Under the pieces are notes generated by a model that ran no database searches, was not told where the DNA came from, and saw nothing but the letters and a program-made list of their open reading frames with translations. A stretch of DNA of 61,728 bases from Gemmatimonadetes bacterium 13_1_20CM_4_69_16 (GTDB taxonomy: Bacteria > Gemmatimonadota > Gemmatimonadetes > Gemmatimonadales > GWC2-71-9). Position numbers and translations under genes: made by a program. Positions 44,786-53,513 of the stretch are shown piece after piece (the stretch's first letter is position 1; every line of letters begins with the position of its first letter). The stretch covers positions 1 through 61,728 of the forward strand of contig MNIR01000004.1 in the NCBI GenBank assembly GCA_001919865.1. The letters run 5' to 3'.

Positions 44786-46092
44786 CGCCGGGCGAGGTGC
44801 TGCTCGAGGCGCAACAGGTGACGCAGCGCTTCCGGTTGCCCAACGGGCAGATCCTCGAAGCGCTGCGCCAGGTCTCACTCGCGGTGCGCGAACACGAGGT
44901 GGTCGCGCTGGTGGGACCGTCGGGGTGCGGCAAGAGCACGCTGCTGCGGCTGTTCGCCGGGCTCTCCCAGCCCACCGAAGGGTCCGTGCGGTATCGCGGG
45001 CGGCCGCTCGACGGCGTGCTGAGCGCCGCGGCGATGGTGTTCCAATCGTTCGCGCTGCTTCCCTGGCTCACGGTCGCGGCCAACGTGGCGATGGGGCTCG
45101 AGGCGCGCGGGGTGGTCGGCCAAGCGCGGCGGGACGCGGTCGCCCGCGCGATCAACCTGGTCGGGCTCGACGGTTTCGAGCAGGCCTACCCCCGCGAGCT
45201 GTCGGGGGGGATGAAGCAGCGCGTCGGCTTCGCGCGGGCGCTCGCGGTCGCGCCCGAGATTCTGCTGATGGACGAGCCGTTCGGGGCGCTCGATCCGCTG
45301 ACCGCCGAGAACCTGCGCAGCCAGGTGGTGGATCTGTGGCGCGACCCGTCCACCGGCGTGAACACCCTCGTGGTCGTAACGCATAGCGTCGAGGAAGCGG
45401 TGTTCCTCGCCGGGCGGATCGTGGTGTTCGGATCGCAACCGGGGCATGTGCGGGAGGAGCTCTCGAATCCGCTGCCCTATCCCCGACAGGAGCGCAGCCC
45501 CGACTTCGAGACGATGGTGGACCGGTTGCACGCGATCCTCACCGCCACGCTCCTCCCGGAGCCGGCGCCGGCGGCGACGCCGCAGCGGCTCATCCCGTTC
45601 CCACGCGTGCATGTCTCCGAGGTGACCGGTCTGCTGGACCACCTGCTCACGCGGCCGGACGGGAAGGGCCCGGTCTTCGAGCTCGCCGAGGACCTGGGCG
45701 TCGACTACGACCGGATGTCCGCCGTGGTGCGGGGAGCGGAGCAGCTCGGCTGGGTGACGACGCCGGGGGACATCGTGCAACTCACGGCCGCCGGACGCGA
45801 GGTGATGGCGATGGACGACCAGGCGCGCAAGGACACGACTCGCGCCCGTCTCTCGAAGCAGCCGCTGTTCGCGCGCGTCCTCGCGATGCTGCGGGAAAGC
45901 GAGGGGTCGGTGGAGGACGAGGAAGTGCTCGCGGACCTGACCATCTACTTCCCGTTCATTCCCGCCGATTCGCTGTTTCAGACGATCGTCGAATGGGGAC
46001 GCTACGCCGAGCTGCTGGACCACAAGGCGGACGCGGCCCGGCTGACGCTGCTCGAGTCGCCCGAGGGGGCGTCAGAGAGTCGCCCGGCCTGA
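44782..46092 (+). CDS. ABC transporter ATP-binding protein with C-terminal AAA-associated domain
   Basis: A 436-residue ATPase of the nitrate/sulfonate/taurine class. Walker [11 protein letters not shown]-loop in [14 protein letters not shown], signature [15 protein letters not shown], Walker [14 protein letters not shown] and H-loop VVTHSVEE are all intact. Residues about 285-436 form an extra domain seen in a subset of these ATPases, with helical/winged-helix-like [20 protein letters not shown] and [20 protein letters not shown]; it may sense a ligand and gate transport. The ATG at 44782 overlaps the permease stop. Confidence 0.87.
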   Translation: MTPGEVLLEAQQVTQRFRLPNGQILEALRQVSLAVREHEVVALVGPSGCGKSTLLRLFAGLSQPTEGSVRYRGRPLDGVLSAAAMVFQSFALLPWLTVAANVAMGLEARGVVGQARRDAVARAINLVGLDGFEQAYPRELSGGMKQRVGFARALAVAPEILLMDEPFGALDPLTAENLRSQVVDLWRDPSTGVNTLVVVTHSVEEAVFLAGRIVVFGSQPGHVREELSNPLPYPRQERSPDFETMVDRLHAILTATLLPEPAPAATPQRLIPFPRVHVSEVTGLLDHLLTRPDGKGPVFELAEDLGVDYDRMSAVVRGAEQLGWVTTPGDIVQLTAAGREVMAMDDQARKDTTRARLSKQPLFARVLAMLRESEGSVEDEEVLADLTIYFPFIPADSLFQTIVEWGRYAELLDHKADAARLTLLESPEGASESRPA

Positions 46093-46144
46093 GCGGACCG
46101 CGCCCTCCCGCCGAGGGCGAGCTTAGTACCCAAAACGGAAGAAC

Positions 46145-46170
46145 CGCGGTGTGATCACAGCAACACCGCG
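46145..46170. terminator. Possible bidirectional hairpin between convergent genes
   Basis: CGCGGTGT (46145-46152) pairs with ACACCGCG (46163-46170) across a 10-nt loop. It overlaps the stop of the GAF gene and lies 52 bp past the ABC ATPase stop. There is no T-run, so an intrinsic terminator is uncertain. Confidence 0.3.
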
Positions 46171-46613
46171 AGTGCGTCCGCCACTTCCTTCACCGCGTGA
46201 TGATGCGCGTCCGTAAAGCCCGCGGGCACGTCCGAGTCGACGTCGATCTGGCCCAGGATCGTGGTGCCGCGGCGAATCAGTACGACGAGCTCCGACTTGG
46301 TGTCGAGGTTGCAGGCCAGATAATTGCCGACGGCGGCGACATCCGCAACGTTCTGGTCCTCGCCGGTCGCGACCGCGGTGCCGCACACGCCGCGGCCGAC
46401 CGGGATGCGGGTGTGCGGCGTGTCGCGGCCGGCGTGGGCCTCGAGCACGAGCTCGTTGCCGTGGAGCATGTACGCATAGACCGATGTGTAGGGCGCGCCG
46501 TGCGCCCTGATCCGCGTGCATGCCAGCTGGAGCAGGTCCCGCCGGGAGGAGTCGTGCAGATGCGCGGCGCGCAGCGCCCGCACGATCTTGCTCGGCTCGA
46601 AGGTGGCTGCCAT
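46155..46613 (-). CDS. GAF-domain protein, free-methionine-(R)-sulfoxide-reductase-like
   Basis: A 152-residue single GAF domain. The order VGRGVCGTAVATGED, VADVAAVGNYLACN, SELVVLI and GQIDVDSD follows the pattern of fRMsr enzymes, which reduce free methionine sulfoxide using cysteines in the GVCGTA and IAC motifs; both cysteines are present. The usual Asp after the second Cys is Asn here. A plain signalling GAF domain is the alternative. The ATG at 46613 lies 6 nt from a TATAGA hexamer. Confidence 0.7.
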   Translation of the reverse strand: MAATFEPSKIVRALRAAHLHDSSRRDLLQLACTRIRAHGAPYTSVYAYMLHGNELVLEAHAGRDTPHTRIPVGRGVCGTAVATGEDQNVADVAAVGNYLACNLDTKSELVVLIRRGTTILGQIDVDSDVPAGFTDAHHHAVKEVADALAVLL

Positions 46614-46619
46614 CCGTGT

Positions 46620-46625
46620 TCTATA
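46620..46625 (-). promoter_or_regulatory. Probable -10 hexamer TATAGA for the GAF gene
   Basis: TATAGA on the minus strand ends 6 nt before the ATG at 46613, in the 46-bp gap to the divergent ECF transporter operon. No ribosome-binding site lies between. Confidence 0.35.
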
Positions 46626-46659
46626 TCTATCTTTGGCCTGACCCTCTCGGAAGCTGGCG

Positions 46660-47229
46660 GTGCCCGTCCGACTGCTCGCACTCATTCCCGTAGCCGTGGC
46701 GATCAGCTTGGCCCTGTCCGCGGCGGTCGAGGCCGTGGCGCTCCCGCTCTTCCTCGACACGACCGGTACGATACTCGCGACGGCGCTCGCCGGGCCCAGC
46801 GTGGGCGTCGCCGTCGGCGTGCTGACGTCGGCCGTGAACACGCTCCGCAACCCGACGTTCTGGCCCTTCGTCGTGATCCAGATCATCGTGGCGCTGTACG
46901 CCGGGCTCGCCGCGCGCGCCGGGCTGTTCCGTGGCCTCCGTACGGCCGTCCCGGCGGGGCTCGGCCTCGGGGTCATCGCGTCGCTGACCTCGACGCCCAT
47001 CTCCTATTTCCTATTCGGCTGCACCACGACTGGAGGCATTGCCCTCACCACCGCCCTCGGCCGGGCGCTCGGGCTGCCGCCGCTCGGCGCGTGCTTCTTC
47101 GGGAGCTTCGTGTCCGACTTCGGCGACAAGGCGGTGACGTTCGCGCTGGTGACGTCGGTGTTGCACGCGCTGCCGCGGCGCACGGCGGCTCGCTTCCCGC
47201 TGGCGCTGCGCGCGATCGGCGCCGCGTGA
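46660..47229 (+). CDS. ECF transporter S component (substrate-binding membrane subunit)
   Basis: A 189-residue protein with about six membrane helices: LLALIPVAVAISLALSAAVE, ILATALAGPSVGVAVGVLTS, FVVIQIIVALYAGLAARAG and others. Its small size, hydrophobicity and position as first gene before T and two ATPase genes identify it as the S subunit of an energy-coupling-factor vitamin/metal importer. The substrate cannot be told from sequence; there are no Co/Ni-type histidines at the N-terminus. GTG starts the gene and the stop overlaps the T gene (GTGA). Confidence 0.75.
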   Translation: MPVRLLALIPVAVAISLALSAAVEAVALPLFLDTTGTILATALAGPSVGVAVGVLTSAVNTLRNPTFWPFVVIQIIVALYAGLAARAGLFRGLRTAVPAGLGLGVIASLTSTPISYFLFGCTTTGGIALTTALGRALGLPPLGACFFGSFVSDFGDKAVTFALVTSVLHALPRRTAARFPLALRAIGAA

Positions 47230-47885
47230 GGACGCGGCATCCGTTCACCCTCCTCACCCTGGCGGCGGCGCTCCCGACCCTCGCCTGGCTCCTTCCGGCG
47301 CCGGCGGGCGCCTTGGGCACCGCAGCCGTGGCGTTCGGCCTTGCGGCGGCGGCCGGCGTGCGGCGGGTGCTGGTCCCAGCGGTCGTCACCGCGGCGCCGT
47401 TCTGGCTCTTCCTCTTCGTGCTCCACGACCTCCCGACGACGCTCGCGATCGGCCTGCGCATCACGACGATGGTGGCCGGCTTCGTCTGGCTCGCCGCCGT
47501 GCTCGCGCCGGACCGGCTCGTCGAAGCGATGGTCGCGCGGGGTTGGAGCGTCACCGTCGCGTACGTGTTCGCGGCGACGCTCTCGGCGGTTCCCCTCTTC
47601 CGTGCGCGCGCCCGACGGATCGTCGAGGCCCAACGCTGCCGCGGGCTGTCCCCGCGCGGCAGCGTGGCGAAACGACTGCGCGCGCTACGCGCGCTCGCCC
47701 TGCCGCTGCTATTGTCCGCGCTGCATGAGGTGGACGAGCGAGCTCTCGCGCTCGAGACGCGCGGCCTCCGGTCGGGGGCGCGCCGTACGCCCCTCGCCCC
47801 GCCGCCGGACCCCGCCTTGGAGCGCGCGGCCCGCTGGGCACTGTTGCTGGTGTGCATTGCCGCGCTCGTCGGGAGACTGGTGTGA
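47226..47885 (+). CDS. ECF transporter T component
   Basis: A 219-residue transmembrane scaffold with four or five helices. Two coupling helices end in the expected short motifs: EAQRCRGLSPRG and ALETRGLRSGARR, matching the two A-R-G-type motifs that dock onto the ATPases. It transmits ATP hydrolysis to the S subunit. Start GTG and stop TGA overlap the neighbouring genes by 4 bp each, so S, T, A1 and A2 form one operon. Confidence 0.83.
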   Translation: MRTRHPFTLLTLAAALPTLAWLLPAPAGALGTAAVAFGLAAAAGVRRVLVPAVVTAAPFWLFLFVLHDLPTTLAIGLRITTMVAGFVWLAAVLAPDRLVEAMVARGWSVTVAYVFAATLSAVPLFRARARRIVEAQRCRGLSPRGSVAKRLRALRALALPLLLSALHEVDERALALETRGLRSGARRTPLAPPPDPALERAARWALLLVCIAALVGRLV

Positions 47886-48658
47886 ACCCGCTCACGCTCG
47901 AGGGAGTCGAGTTCCACTACCCGGCGACCGAGGCCCCCGCGCTGCGTGATGTGTCGCTCGCGGTCGCCGCGGGAGAGATCGTGGCGCTCGTCGGGAAGGT
48001 CGGGGCGGGGGCGTCCACGCTGTTGCTCGTCGCTGCGGACCTCGCTCCGCGGATCACCGGTGGCCGGCTCACGGGGACCGTGCGCCGGCGCGCGCGCAGT
48101 GGGATCGTGCTGCCGACGCCCTGGACGCAGCTGTCGGGGATGGCGTTCACCGTGTGGGACGAGGTCGCATTCGGGCCGGCGAACCTGGGCTGGCCTGGGC
48201 GGGAGATCGCGCGGCACGTGGAGCGCGCGCTCGAGCGGCTGGAGATCGCGGCGCTCGCGGAGCGCGACCCGGCGACGCTCTCGGGTGGCGAGGTGCAGCG
48301 CGTGATCCTCGCAGGTATCCTCGCCATGGACCCCGACGTCGTCCTGCTGGACGAGCCGACCGCCGAGCTCGATCCGGCGGGCGCCCGCGCGCTGTGGCGC
48401 CTCGTCCGCGTGCTGGCGGGAGAGGGGAAGGCGATCGTCGTCGCGACGAGCGATCTCGACGCCGTGCCCGCCGTAGCCGACCGCGTCGCGTGGCTCGAGC
48501 AAGGCGCGGTCCGCGCGATGGGAGCCCCGGACCTGCTCGCCGAGGAGGCCACGTGCGAGGCCGGCTTGGGCACAACGGTCGCGGGCGTGTGGCGGGCCGC
48601 GGGCCTGGCGGCCCCCTATCCCCTCACCGTGGCCGACGCGATACAGCGGTGGCGCTGA
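47882..48658 (+). CDS. ECF transporter ATPase A1 with degenerate nucleotide site
   Basis: A 258-residue ATPase subunit. The signature LSGGEVQRV (133-141), Walker B VVLLDEPTAELD (153-164, Glu158) and D-loop are normal. Walker A reads GKVGAGAST (38-46), with Ala44 in place of the essential Lys. The Q-loop Gln is Pro78 (IVLP where VFQ is usual). The H-loop His is Ser190 (VATSDL). So its own nucleotide site should bind or hydrolyse ATP poorly, while its signature can still serve the partner's site. The GTG start overlaps the T gene stop. Confidence 0.82.
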   Translation: MNPLTLEGVEFHYPATEAPALRDVSLAVAAGEIVALVGKVGAGASTLLLVAADLAPRITGGRLTGTVRRRARSGIVLPTPWTQLSGMAFTVWDEVAFGPANLGWPGREIARHVERALERLEIAALAERDPATLSGGEVQRVILAGILAMDPDVVLLDEPTAELDPAGARALWRLVRVLAGEGKAIVVATSDLDAVPAVADRVAWLEQGAVRAMGAPDLLAEEATCEAGLGTTVAGVWRAAGLAAPYPLTVADAIQRWR

Positions 48659-49479
48659 GTCCCGCGCTCCAGCTCGACGCCGCCGGATTCTCGTACGGCG
48701 CGGTCGCGGCGCTCTCCGCCGTATCGTTCGCGGTCGCCCCGGGGGAGCGCGTCGCCCTGCTGGGACGGAACGGCGCCGGCAAGTCCACCCTCGTGCGCCT
48801 GGTCACGGGGCTGCTCCACCCGGACGAGGGCACGGTGCGGGTGGGCGACTGGGACACGTGCGACTACGCCCCCGAAGACTTGGCGCGACGGGTCGGGTCG
48901 GTGTTCCAGCACGCCGACCAGCAGCTCTTCGCACGAACGGTACGGGAGGACGTGAGCTTCGGACCGCGCGCGCTCGGGTACGGGGAGCGGGAGGTAGCGC
49001 GGCGCGCCAGCGACGCCCTCGAGGCCCTCGCCCTCACCGCCCACGCCGCACAGCACCCCTACGATCTGCCACCGGCGCTCCGCACGCTCGCCGCGCTCGC
49101 CGGTGCCCTCGCGCTCGAGCCTGCGGTGCTGGTGCTGGACGAGCCCACGGTGGGCCTCGACCGCGCCCTGCGGGCGCAGGTGGCGGGCGCGCTGCACGAG
49201 CATGTCGCGCGGGGCGCGGCATTGCTCGTGGTGACGCACGATCTCGGCTTCGCCGCCGAAACGCTGGACCGCGGGATCGTGCTCGACCGCGGTCACCTGG
49301 CGTATGACGAGCCGCTCGCGACGCTGCTCGCGTCCGCGGAGCGCCTCAAGCCGCTCGGACTGGTGCCGCCCGCGGTCGCAGCGCTGTCGGTGGCACTGGA
49401 GCTTCCGGGGCTGCCGGTGCGCGAGCGTGAGGCCGCTCACACACTCGCCCGCGTTGCCGGAGCGCAGCCCCGGCCCTAG
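48649..49479 (+). CDS. ECF transporter ATPase A2 with degenerate signature motif
   Basis: A 276-residue ATPase subunit. Walker A GRNGAGKST (39-47), Q-loop Gln87 (SVFQ), Walker B VLVLDEPTVGLD (Glu165) and H-loop His197 (VVTHDL) are intact. The signature motif is absent: LPPALR (140-145) stands where LSGGQ is expected. This is the mirror image of A1. The predicted heterodimer has one complete site (A2 Walker A with A1 signature) and one doubly degenerate site. The GTG at 48649 overlaps A1 by 10 nt. Confidence 0.82.
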   Translation: MALSPALQLDAAGFSYGAVAALSAVSFAVAPGERVALLGRNGAGKSTLVRLVTGLLHPDEGTVRVGDWDTCDYAPEDLARRVGSVFQHADQQLFARTVREDVSFGPRALGYGEREVARRASDALEALALTAHAAQHPYDLPPALRTLAALAGALALEPAVLVLDEPTVGLDRALRAQVAGALHEHVARGAALLVVTHDLGFAAETLDRGIVLDRGHLAYDEPLATLLASAERLKPLGLVPPAVAALSVALELPGLPVREREAAHTLARVAGAQPRP

Positions 49480-49495
49480 ATTGCTCGCTCTCCGC

Positions 49496-50944
49496 ATGCC
49501 CACTCCAGAGACAATCGCCGCACGGTTCGCACGCTGTCTGGACCTGTTTCGCGACCCCGCGGCGAAACAGGCCCAGAAGCTCGAGTTCCGAGCGCTGCTC
49601 GAGCTGCTCGCGGAGGCGCCCGTCACCCTCAAAGCGGACGCCGGCCGGCTGGAAGTGAACGGTGTAGCGTGCGAGGGGAAGGCGCTGACCGCCCTGCTGC
49701 AACGGCTCGATCTCCACGGCGTGGCGGAGATTGCGCTTCCCCAAGGCCCCCCGCCCACGCAGCTGTTCGAGCTGTTCAAGGCGCTCGCCGATCAACCCGA
49801 TCAAGAGGACCTGTCCACGCGCCTCGGCTCCGTCGGCGCGGACCGGATTCGCGTCACGAACGCCGGCGCACCGCCCGCTCCTGCGACCGCTCCGTCGAGG
49901 CCGATCACGAGCCCGGCGTCGCCACTCCCGATCGCGGCGCCTTCCGGCGGCGGTGGCGCGGATGCGCTCGCCGAGCTGCAGCGCAATCCCGCGGCGCCCA
50001 ACGCGGGTGACCTCCTCGGCGCCGTGATCGACCAGGCCGAAATGGCGCTGAAGCGTAACCGGCCGGAGGAGGTGCTCCGGTTCCTCGCGGCGATCCTGCG
50101 CCTCGAGCAGCGGCTACCCGAAGCGGGTGGGGTGCGGCGTCAGTACGCCATCGTGGTGCGCCGCATTTGCACGCGGCCGGTGGTCGAGATGCTCGCGCGG
50201 CTCGTCACCGTGCCGAAGCACCGTACGGACGCGACCCTCGCGCTCCAGCGCGCCGGTGCCGAGGCCGTGGAGGTGCTGCTCGACCTGCTGGTGGCTGCGC
50301 CGACGATGAGTGAGCGGCGCGGCGTGTTCGACGCGTTGACGCAAATGACGCAGGGCACGGAGCAGCTCGTCCACATGCTCGACCACCCCGAGTGGTTCGT
50401 GGTGCGCAACGTGGCGGAGCTGGTCGGGGAGCTGGGGATGGAGGAGGCCGTCCCGGGGCTCGGCAAGCAGCTCAGCCACGAGGACGAGCGCGTGCGCCGA
50501 GCCGTGGCGCTCGCGCTCGCGAAGATCGGCTCCGGCAGCGCCGTCGAGCCGTTGCGGCGCGCGCTGCGTGACAAGTCCCCGGAGGTGCGGATGCAGGTAG
50601 CGCTCGGGATCGGCGGCCGCAAGTCGAACGCCCTGGCGATGCCGCTCGTCGTCGCGATGGAGGAGGAGGCCGACGAGGCGGTGCTGCGCGAGCTGATTCT
50701 TGCCCTGGGCCGGATCGGGAGCCCTGATGCGGTTCAAGCGCTGATCAAGCTCGCCCAGCCATCGGGTCGCATCTTCGGCCGCAAGCCCGCGGCGCTGCGC
50801 GCAGCCGCCGTCGAAGCGCTCCGGCTCGCCGGCACGCCCCCCGCGATCGGCACGCTGCAAGGCCTCGCCGGTGACGGCGACAAACAGGTGAAGGCGGCCG
50901 CGCGGGCCGCCCTCCAGGACCTGAAGCGAAAGCCGGGCCCCTAA
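49496..50944 (+). CDS. HEAT-repeat protein
   Basis: A 482-residue protein. Residues 1-110 are a globular alpha/beta region, followed by a Pro/Ala/Ser linker (about 125-160). From about 180 to the end are helical HEAT/PBS-lyase-type repeats, for example VVRNVAELVGELGMEEAVPG, VRRAVALALAKIGSGSAVEP and VLRELILALGRIGSPDAVQA. Such arrays bind proteins. No signal peptide. TAGATT 13 nt before the ATG at 49496 may be its -10 element; alternatively it is read from the ECF operon 16 bp upstream. Confidence 0.8.
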   Translation: MPTPETIAARFARCLDLFRDPAAKQAQKLEFRALLELLAEAPVTLKADAGRLEVNGVACEGKALTALLQRLDLHGVAEIALPQGPPPTQLFELFKALADQPDQEDLSTRLGSVGADRIRVTNAGAPPAPATAPSRPITSPASPLPIAAPSGGGGADALAELQRNPAAPNAGDLLGAVIDQAEMALKRNRPEEVLRFLAAILRLEQRLPEAGGVRRQYAIVVRRICTRPVVEMLARLVTVPKHRTDATLALQRAGAEAVEVLLDLLVAAPTMSERRGVFDALTQMTQGTEQLVHMLDHPEWFVVRNVAELVGELGMEEAVPGLGKQLSHEDERVRRAVALALAKIGSGSAVEPLRRALRDKSPEVRMQVALGIGGRKSNALAMPLVVAMEEEADEAVLRELILALGRIGSPDAVQALIKLAQPSGRIFGRKPAALRAAAVEALRLAGTPPAIGTLQGLAGDGDKQVKAAARAALQDLKRKPGP

Positions 50945-51408
50945 CCCCGGAACGCAGTCCCGGGCGCGGGCACGGTGGGCGCAGCCCGTTGCAGCGCCCA
51001 GTTTCCCGGCCCCGCGAACGTCACACACAACAGTGCCCCGATTAGCGCCAGACTGTACTCATAGCCGCGCGCCATCGGGTCGCCGAAGTGAAAGACGTCG
51101 AATCCGTGTGGCACGTGCACCAGCAGCCCTCCGATGAAGACCTGGATCGCGACGAGGATGGCCGCGATCTGCACGCCGAGGCCGAGCAACAGCGCCAGGC
51201 CGCCGAGCGTTTCCACGAGCATGCCGACAAAGGCCATCAGGGTCGGTGCGGGGAAGTGCAGCACATCACGCAACATGCCGGTCCATCCGGCCATGCCTGG
51301 GCCGTCGAACGGCGGCCCGATCAGCTTGCCGAGTCCGTGCATCAGAAAGATGATGCCGAGCGCCACCCGCAGGATGAACAGCCCGAGACCAGGGTTGTGC
51401 CATTTCAT
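50941..51408 (-). CDS. DoxX-family membrane protein
   Basis: A 155-residue protein with four membrane helices: GLFILRVALGIIFLMHGLGK, LMAFVGMLVETLGGLALLLG, IAAILVAIQVFIGGLLVHVP and YSLALIGALLCVTF. RxxLGxxFLxHGxxK and the GL-LLLG segment are typical of DoxX/DoxD proteins, linked to redox or thiosulfate metabolism in a few cases. GGAGA 8 nt before the ATG at 51408 supports the start. It ends 4 bp inside the convergent HEAT gene. Confidence 0.85.
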   Translation of the reverse strand: MKWHNPGLGLFILRVALGIIFLMHGLGKLIGPPFDGPGMAGWTGMLRDVLHFPAPTLMAFVGMLVETLGGLALLLGLGVQIAAILVAIQVFIGGLLVHVPHGFDVFHFGDPMARGYEYSLALIGALLCVTFAGPGNWALQRAAPTVPAPGTAFRG

Positions 51409-51422
51409 GATGCGTTCTCCTC

Positions 51423-52493
51423 TCACCCGGGGATGAAGCTGACTTTGGGATCCAGCCGACGCGCGAACGCCGCGAGCAGTCGCGCCGCGCGCTCCAGGTC
51501 GTCCAGTGCGACCATCTCGTTGGGGCTGTGCATGTAGCGGTTGGGGACGCTCACCAGCCCCGTCGGGATGCCCCGCAGCGCGTTGTAGATCGCGTCCGCG
51601 TCCGTGGCGGTATCGTGGGGCGCCGCCTGGACGCTGTAGGGAATCTGCTCCTGCTCGGCGCATTGCACCAACATCTCGAACACCACCGGGCTCACCGAGG
51701 AGCCGCGCGCCAGCACCGGCCCGGCGCCCAGCTTGTGCTCGCCCGCTCGCTTCTTTTCCGCTCCGGGGTAATCGGTGGCGTGCGTCACGTCGACCACGAG
51801 CGCGACCTGGGGATCGAGGCCGACCGCGCTGGTGCGCGCGCCGCCGCCCGACCAGGCGATCTCCTCGCGGGTCGTGGCGACCGCGAACACCGCCGCGTGC
51901 TTGGGGCGGTCCTTCGCCAGCAGCCGAAGCACCTCGGCGACCACGTAGGCCCCGATCCGGTTGTCGATGCTGCGTGACACGATGCGCCCATTCGGCAGCT
52001 CCTGCACGTCCGCGTCCAGCACCGCCGGGTCGCCCACCCGCACGCGTTCCTGCGCCTCGGCCCGGCCGGCGACTCCGATGTCGATCCAGAGGTCGGTGAT
52101 CTTGGAGACCTTGTCCATGTCCTCCTTCTTCATGAGGTGGATCGCCTGCTTGCCGACCACACCGCGCACCGGCCCCTTCGGCCCGGCGATCACTACACGC
52201 TGCCCGACCAAGACCTGGGAGTCCCAGCCGCCGATGCCGGCGAAGTAGAGAAAGCCGTCGTCGTCCACGTACGTCACCTGGAGCCCGATCTCGTCGATGT
52301 GCCCGGCGAGCATGAGCCGTGGGCCGCCCTTCGGGTTGAGGGCGGCGATCGAGTTGCCGTGAACGTCGGCCTTCACCTCGTCGGCGAAACCCTTCACCTC
52401 CTCGCGCCACACGCGGGCGGGAGCGGTTTCGAAGCCGGAGGGCCCCGGGGTATCGAGCAGGCGCTTCAGGAAATCCAACGTCGGTTTCGTCAT
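51423..52493 (-). CDS. M42-family metallo-aminopeptidase
   Basis: A 356-residue cytoplasmic peptidase forming large tetrahedral complexes in its family. Metal and catalytic residues are in LMLAGHIDEIGLQVTYVDDD, SRSIDNRIGAYVVAEVL, AVATTREEIAWSGG and VDVTHATDYPG. LLDTPGPSGFE at the N-terminus is the family start. The ATG at 52493 overlaps the CapA-like stop. It trims N-terminal residues from peptides; specificity (Glu, Leu or Lys) is unclear. Confidence 0.88.
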   Translation of the reverse strand: MTKPTLDFLKRLLDTPGPSGFETAPARVWREEVKGFADEVKADVHGNSIAALNPKGGPRLMLAGHIDEIGLQVTYVDDDGFLYFAGIGGWDSQVLVGQRVVIAGPKGPVRGVVGKQAIHLMKKEDMDKVSKITDLWIDIGVAGRAEAQERVRVGDPAVLDADVQELPNGRIVSRSIDNRIGAYVVAEVLRLLAKDRPKHAAVFAVATTREEIAWSGGGARTSAVGLDPQVALVVDVTHATDYPGAEKKRAGEHKLGAGPVLARGSSVSPVVFEMLVQCAEQEQIPYSVQAAPHDTATDADAIYNALRGIPTGLVSVPNRYMHSPNEMVALDDLERAARLLAAFARRLDPKVSFIPG

Positions 52494-53479
52494 GGGTGCG
52501 TTTGAGTGGAAAGAGGAATGCCGAGCCGGCGGCGCACGCTGTCGGCGGCCGCGCCGCTGGCCAGTGTCGCTTGGTGGCCGACCCGGACCGGGATCGCCGA
52601 CAGGCGGATCCGCTTGTCGGGTCGTACCACCACGCGCAGGATCGCCGAGAGCCGCGTCCACGGCTCGCTCTGCAGGAAGATGAAGTTCCCGAGCGACTGC
52701 ACGATCGGCTTGCCCTTGTACCGCACCACGGGCTGGAGCACGTGCGGGTGGTGGGCGAGCACCACGTCCGCGCCCGCGTCCACGAGGCCGTACAGCAAGT
52801 CCGTGTGATAGCTCGGCGGGGCGGCCACGAATTCCCTGCCCCCGTGCACGCTCACGACGACGAGATCCGCCCGGCCGCCCTGCTTCACGCTCCGGATCGC
52901 GGGGTAGAGCCAGGCGGTGTCACCCCAGGCGACGTAGTTGGCCCCGGGGTGGCGATAGAACGTGTACGGGGCGGGGTTCCACGCGCGCGTGATCGCGAAA
53001 AAGGCTACCCGCCAGCCGTGGCGCCGGACGATCACCGGCTGCTCGGCCATGTCGCGGCCGAACGCGGAGCCTACGAACAGCACCCCGGCCCGGGTGAGCT
53101 GGCGCATCGTCTCCTGGAGCGTCCCTTCGCCCCCGTCCCAGGCATGATTGTTCGCCGTGCTCACGATGTCGAACCCCGCCAGCGCCAACGCGAGCGCTGC
53201 GAGGGGCGGGGCGGTGAACACCTCACCCGAGTCGTCCACGGCGCCGGTGTCCGCCGCGATCGGGCTCTCGAGGTTGCCGAACGTGATGTCCGCGCCGCGG
53301 AGCGTATCGAGCAGCGGGCGAAACGAGTACAGCGTGTCCCCCTGGATCAGCCGCTCCCGGGCCGTGCGCCGCCCCAGGTTGATGTCGCCCACCGCATACA
53401 GGCGCAGCGTCCCCTTGGTCGCCGGCGCCTGCAGCAGGGCCAGCACCAGGTTGCACGCCGCCATGAGGTGGCCCGTCAT
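52490..53479 (-). CDS. CapA-family metallophosphoesterase-like protein
   Basis: A 329-residue exported protein with a weak signal (LMAACNLVLALLQAP). Conserved blocks: RLYAVGDINLGRR, ADITFGNLESPIA, FDIVSTANNHAWDGG, VVSVHGGREF, VDAGADVVLAHHPHVLQPV and IVQSLGNFIF. These belong to the CapA/PgsA family associated with poly-gamma-glutamate capsule synthesis, but no CapB or CapC gene is present, so the role is open. The usual HWG is HGG here. It is the first of a two-gene operon with the M42 peptidase. Confidence 0.82.
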   Translation of the reverse strand: MTGHLMAACNLVLALLQAPATKGTLRLYAVGDINLGRRTARERLIQGDTLYSFRPLLDTLRGADITFGNLESPIAADTGAVDDSGEVFTAPPLAALALALAGFDIVSTANNHAWDGGEGTLQETMRQLTRAGVLFVGSAFGRDMAEQPVIVRRHGWRVAFFAITRAWNPAPYTFYRHPGANYVAWGDTAWLYPAIRSVKQGGRADLVVVSVHGGREFVAAPPSYHTDLLYGLVDAGADVVLAHHPHVLQPVVRYKGKPIVQSLGNFIFLQSEPWTRLSAILRVVVRPDKRIRLSAIPVRVGHQATLASGAAADSVRRRLGIPLSTQTHP

Positions 53480-53513
53480 AGCCGACCTGCCTCAACCAAC
53501 ATCGGCGAAACCG

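Noticed and set aside
46614-46659. Riboswitch upstream of the ECF transporter operon
   Set aside because: The gap is only 46 bp and holds no B12, TPP, FMN or preQ1-type motif; there is no room for an aptamer.
50941-52410. A 489-codon frame fusing an Arg/Gly-rich domain to DoxX
   Set aside because: The upstream part is a shadow of the M42 peptidase gene; DoxX has its own ATG and ribosome-binding site at 51408.
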